Part shown: in pieces, positions 60,691 through 64,000 of the stretch
Layout of the letters: each line of letters begins with the position of its first letter
How positions within the stretch are numbered: position 1 is the stretch's first letter
Source: Fasciolopsis buskii
Lineage: Eukaryota; Platyhelminthes; Trematoda; Plagiorchiida; Fasciolidae
Direction: 5' to 3'
Assembly (NCBI GenBank): GCA_008360955.1
Contig: LUCM01006694.1
Coordinates: forward strand, 200,521-264,520
DNA length: 64,000 nt
Translations under genes and position numbers: made by a program
Notes under the pieces: generated by a model
What the model was told of the DNA's origin: nothing
What the model saw: the letters and a program-made list of their open reading frames with translations, nothing else
The model's database searches: none

Positions 60691-63000
60691 GGTCAAATGG
60701 TGAAGCTTCGTTCAGCAAGTGACTGTCGCATTGATCATTTGTTGACACTTCATAGTAGCAGAGCTGACACTGTCAGTGGTGAATGAGAAAGACATGTTTT
60801 CAGCTCGACACTGCACTTATGCCGATTCGACTTGAATGACCCTATGACAGTTAAGATTTGACTATCCTAATACTGAGGTTCAGTCAAAGGTTCTATTGAA
60901 GCTGAGGTCCTTTTTGCTGCACGATTTGACTGTTCGTGCACAATACTCACCTGGAGCTTATACTCAATTCCGAATTACTTTCTACCCCGAATTGCAAACT
61001 AGTTCACTAAAATGTAATAACTCGTTTGAAAAATTAGGCGATAAAAATTTCTTACTTTTTCCTATCACAGTCGAATAGGCCCCTTGCGTTGTTCAGCTTT
61101 TGAAAACCCATGAATGAATGAAAGAAAAACAGCTGCCCGCGTGTGATCAACCCGTCCTTGATCATCCTCACAGTTGTCAACTAAACATCTTCCACGTCCA
61201 GCAGTGTTCCCGTGTGCCGTTATCATCTGACTAGACCAGCGTGTCGTACACCTTTTGACAATGGACAAGTCTGGTTCGGAACATGTCTAGAACATAGTTG
61301 TTTTCACATCTCATTATCTACACGAGTTGAATTCGTGGTGATTAATACTTTTTTACACGGGATCAGAAATATTCCAGCCACCTTAGAACTTTTTGAGGGA
61401 TATAAATGTGGAAAATAAATAGTGAAGAAAAGTAGAAACAATCAGTTTCCGCACTCTCTTTCACGGCATCTAAACTTGGAATACACCATCACTTTGGGAA
61501 GTAATCTGTGAGTTATTCGAACTGTCCACATGCTGGATCGTATGTGAAACTTCAAACTTAATTCTCGTGTTCATGGGCTAAGGGTATTGTCGAAATATAA
61601 TGCCCAAATTTCTCATATCGTGCTGATTTCCTCCGCATGTTAACAGCTCACAGGCTGTCTTGCATTGTTGCGTCAACAGTGAATGCCTGCCTTGTGTGTG
61701 TGTGTGTGCATGTGTGTGTGTGCGTATGTGATGCTGGCAAGTAGTCGCCCTTGATTGGTTACCTCTAGTTTTTGAGATATGTCAGCTCCGGGGTATCTGG
61801 GATCAATAAGCAACATCAGCTAGGTTAGTTGCCAACGCGCAAAGTGGAACAAATGAAGCCAGCCGACCTCCACGTGTTTGTTGTTCATTGCCTCCTGGCT
61901 GATTCGAGAAGCTCCAACCACCAAAACGATTTGGTGGTTTCTGTCTTTTTGGAAACATACTATGTACGGTTTGAATTCAGTCACTTCGATCAACAACAGT
62001 CTCAGTACAAAACGAGAAACCTCAGGACGATTCCCTACTAGTATACTTTGATATAATATAAAGGGGTAACCGTCCGCCAATAAACTGGCAGTCGCAAGTC
62101 GTTAAGCCTGGATACGATAATCAATCAGTGTGACAAACTTGTGTTAAATTCTATCAAGGTGGACCGAACAGGTGGACTATGATCCATCCCAAACATGACT
62201 GCGGCATCCAACAGTGGAGTAAGCTTCCCTCTCGTGCAGAAATGTCACTTTCCGAGTGATTTTCCAATTTCTCCCTACTATAAGTGCATAATACTTCATT
62301 AAATGTGCCTGGTCCTTAGAAAGTGGTCAGCTGGGATGGGGAGAAGTTGCAGCACTTTTCAAATTCAAATGAATTCGATTGTCTGATTATTTTGCGATAC
62401 TCGATTCCGACTTCGAATCCGAATAGGAATGGAACTACACGAAGAATTCATCCGTGACCAATAATAGCAACAAAAATAGTAACAAAAAAAACAACAACAA
62501 CAAAGGTAATAAAAAAGGAGCAATAATCTTTTTTGGCTTTCCCTTTTTGGGGCATCAGACAAAATGTGTACGGCAATTCAAGAACAAACCCGTGGCCGTT
62601 AACATTCGTGGAACTAATGTATCGCAATAGTCTGAACAAAGCCGGGAAATTCGTGGGAAGAAAATGCATAAGTAATCAACAATCTGAACTTTGTGAGATA
62701 TCCGACGAGGGGGGGGGGAGAACGTTAACGTGATCAGTGGCCAACTAAAGTACACGTGATTATCGTTTTGCTGACTCATGCCAAGATGCACTCGTTCGAT
62801 CGACAGGTGATTCAACTAAGGGTCCGATTTGATGGACGTTCACACGGTCAGACTGGAGTGAATGCTTGGGAAATTTCCGTATTCGGAAATATTTAAGAAT
62901 CAGGTGAACTGACAGAGTCAACATGCAAAATCATCTGAGAGAACGCGTTAGAAAATTACACTTGGCAAAAAACGGACCCAAATAATTTGGAAGTTGTTAT
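60691..63000. other. Non-genic; GT microsatellite at 61.7 kb
   Basis: A GT tract with GC/CA interruptions lies at 61692-61730, an AAC/AAT-rich stretch at 62466-62515 and a run of ten G at 62708-62720. Overlapping frames at 61820-62080 and 62365-62815 have no domains and are partly produced by the simple sequence. Confidence 0.5.
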
Positions 63001-63150
63001 CAGTGGCATGTTTCGCATGCGAATGAATGAACGAAATTTGCCGGAAAACCATCGACCGGTTTCGAGGTTAAGGCAGCTTGTCAGGTACGCGTACCCGGCA
63101 CTCTGGCATCCAATGGTCATCACAATTATGTACCCCTTTGTTGATTTCTT
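63001..63150 (+). repeat. Repeat family E, copy 4 (bridging copy)
   Basis: The left half matches 47118-47190 and the right half (GTCAGGTACGCGTACCCGGCACTCTGG) matches 58995-59040. It therefore shows that the two partial repeats belong to one longer element. Its frame 62987-63181 is open for 64 residues without a known domain. Confidence 0.5.
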
Positions 63151-63737
63151 AACTGGACTTGTTATCTATTTACGCTCTTGATGGTTCAAAAAAGATTCTC
63201 GTGAAAATCATTTTGCATTTTCCTAATGGAGGCAACCATAAAGAGAAGAGGAGCTGCCGAGTCGAGGATGGCGAAGTTGAATGAGAGAGTAAGACAAAAA
63301 TGATTAGGCTAAAAAGCAGATATTCAAACCACTTTAGCAGCGTCAGACGGCAAAAAGAGCTCCAAACAATAATTTGACTGAGATTGCTTCATTGAGAAAC
63401 AGGCGATGAAGTCCGTAGATCAATGCTCCCACAGTTCCCTTGGAAAATAATCACTTAGTTGCCATGGGGGAAATCTACTAGAATTGTTAAAACTGATCGT
63501 CCCTGATTCATGTGCTTCAGTCCGAAAAGAAAGGGGGCTTGTGATGAATGCATTGACCTTGAGCTAAAATTTATTCTTTGCCGGAAACTAAGCTGACTAC
63601 GATCACAGCAAATCAGGTGGACGAACCACTTTTTACTGATAATGAACTCTGTCCAGTTTTCACTTATTTTCAAAATCAAATTTCAGTTCTCATGGATTTT
63701 TCAGCAGAGCTGTTGGTTTGAAAAAAGGACAAATAAT
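63151..63737. other. No gene recognised
   Basis: Short frames only. Confidence 0.5.
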
Positions 63738-63890
63738 TTATGAAATAATTTGCCATGTGATATCATCGCTCAGCTCACCATTAAGAATCTACGGCTGTTT
63801 CATCCTTGTTAGGAATGAGCAGGAATCAGCATCATCAATGGTGAGTTGAGCGATGACATCGCATGGTGGATTATATCATGAAAACATTCA
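63738..63890 (-). repeat. Fold-back SINE family, both arms, tRNA core lost
   Basis: A left arm (63739-63787) pairs with a right arm (63839-63880), with about 34 of 41 positions complementary. The short interior (TGTTTCATCCTTGTTAGGAAT) is the reverse complement of the body of the 37 and 59 kb copies, so this copy is oriented minus. The tRNA-like segment is absent. The sequence after the right arm (CATGAAAACATTCAA) is also shared with 37440-37452, so the element extends slightly past the arm. Confidence 0.65.
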
Positions 63891-64000
63891 ACCTCCCTTT
63901 AACAGATCATTACCTGGCAGAGGACTACTCATTTGGTTCCCTTTAACAGATAGGCAAAAAAGACAGCCACTTGTCGTTCACGAAAGATGCGAAAGTGAAT

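Overview
This window looks like non-genic (intergenic or intronic) DNA of a metazoan with a repeat-rich genome. The best guess is a digenean flatworm, possibly an opisthorchiid-type liver fluke. That call is an inference, at roughly 0.6. It rests on two fossil non-LTR retrotransposons that read like fluke RTE-type and CR1/Jockey-type elements as I remember them, on many short tRNA-derived SINE-like repeats, and on moderate GC with long stretches lacking open frames. No intact host protein-coding gene, rRNA or convincing functional tRNA could be supported. Nearly all open frames are short, overlap on both strands, and lack recognisable domains. No bacterial features (operons, ribosome binding sites, CRISPR) are present.

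Layout. From 1 to 10.7 kb the sequence is mostly featureless, with SINE copies at 2.5 and 8.4 kb, a shared repeat at 4.8 kb and an 18-bp perfect palindrome at 3.39 kb. At 10.73-11.36 kb lies the 5'-truncated 3' end of an RTE-type LINE on the plus strand, ending in a short trinucleotide tail. From 11.5 to 24.7 kb there are more SINE-A copies, other tRNA-like repeats, GT microsatellites, and one cluster of membrane-protein-like frames at 19.3-19.96 kb that I could not identify. At 24.72-27.43 kb on the minus strand there is a nearly complete but dead RTE-type LINE. Endonuclease, reverse transcriptase and C-terminal motifs can be followed through many frameshifts and stops, and a pentanucleotide repeat lies inside its endonuclease region. 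From 27.4 to 52.9 kb there are dispersed repeats (families E to H), a fold-back tRNA-SINE at 37.2 kb, and ATC, TA and TATAG microsatellites. At 52.93-55.43 kb on the minus strand lies a second dead LINE, of CR1/Jockey type. From 55.4 kb to the end there are further SINE-A, E, G and H copies and two more members of the fold-back SINE family (59.6 and 63.7 kb).

How it works together. The recognisable content is autonomous retroelements (two decayed LINEs and one truncated LINE) and the short tRNA-headed elements that such machinery typically mobilises. The most unusual signal is the fold-back family: at 37.2 kb a tRNA-like segment is flanked by about 54-64 bp inverted arms, and the 59.6 kb copy has an intact tRNA head with only the 3' arm. 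This suggests the left arm arose as an inverted copy of the element's own 3' end.
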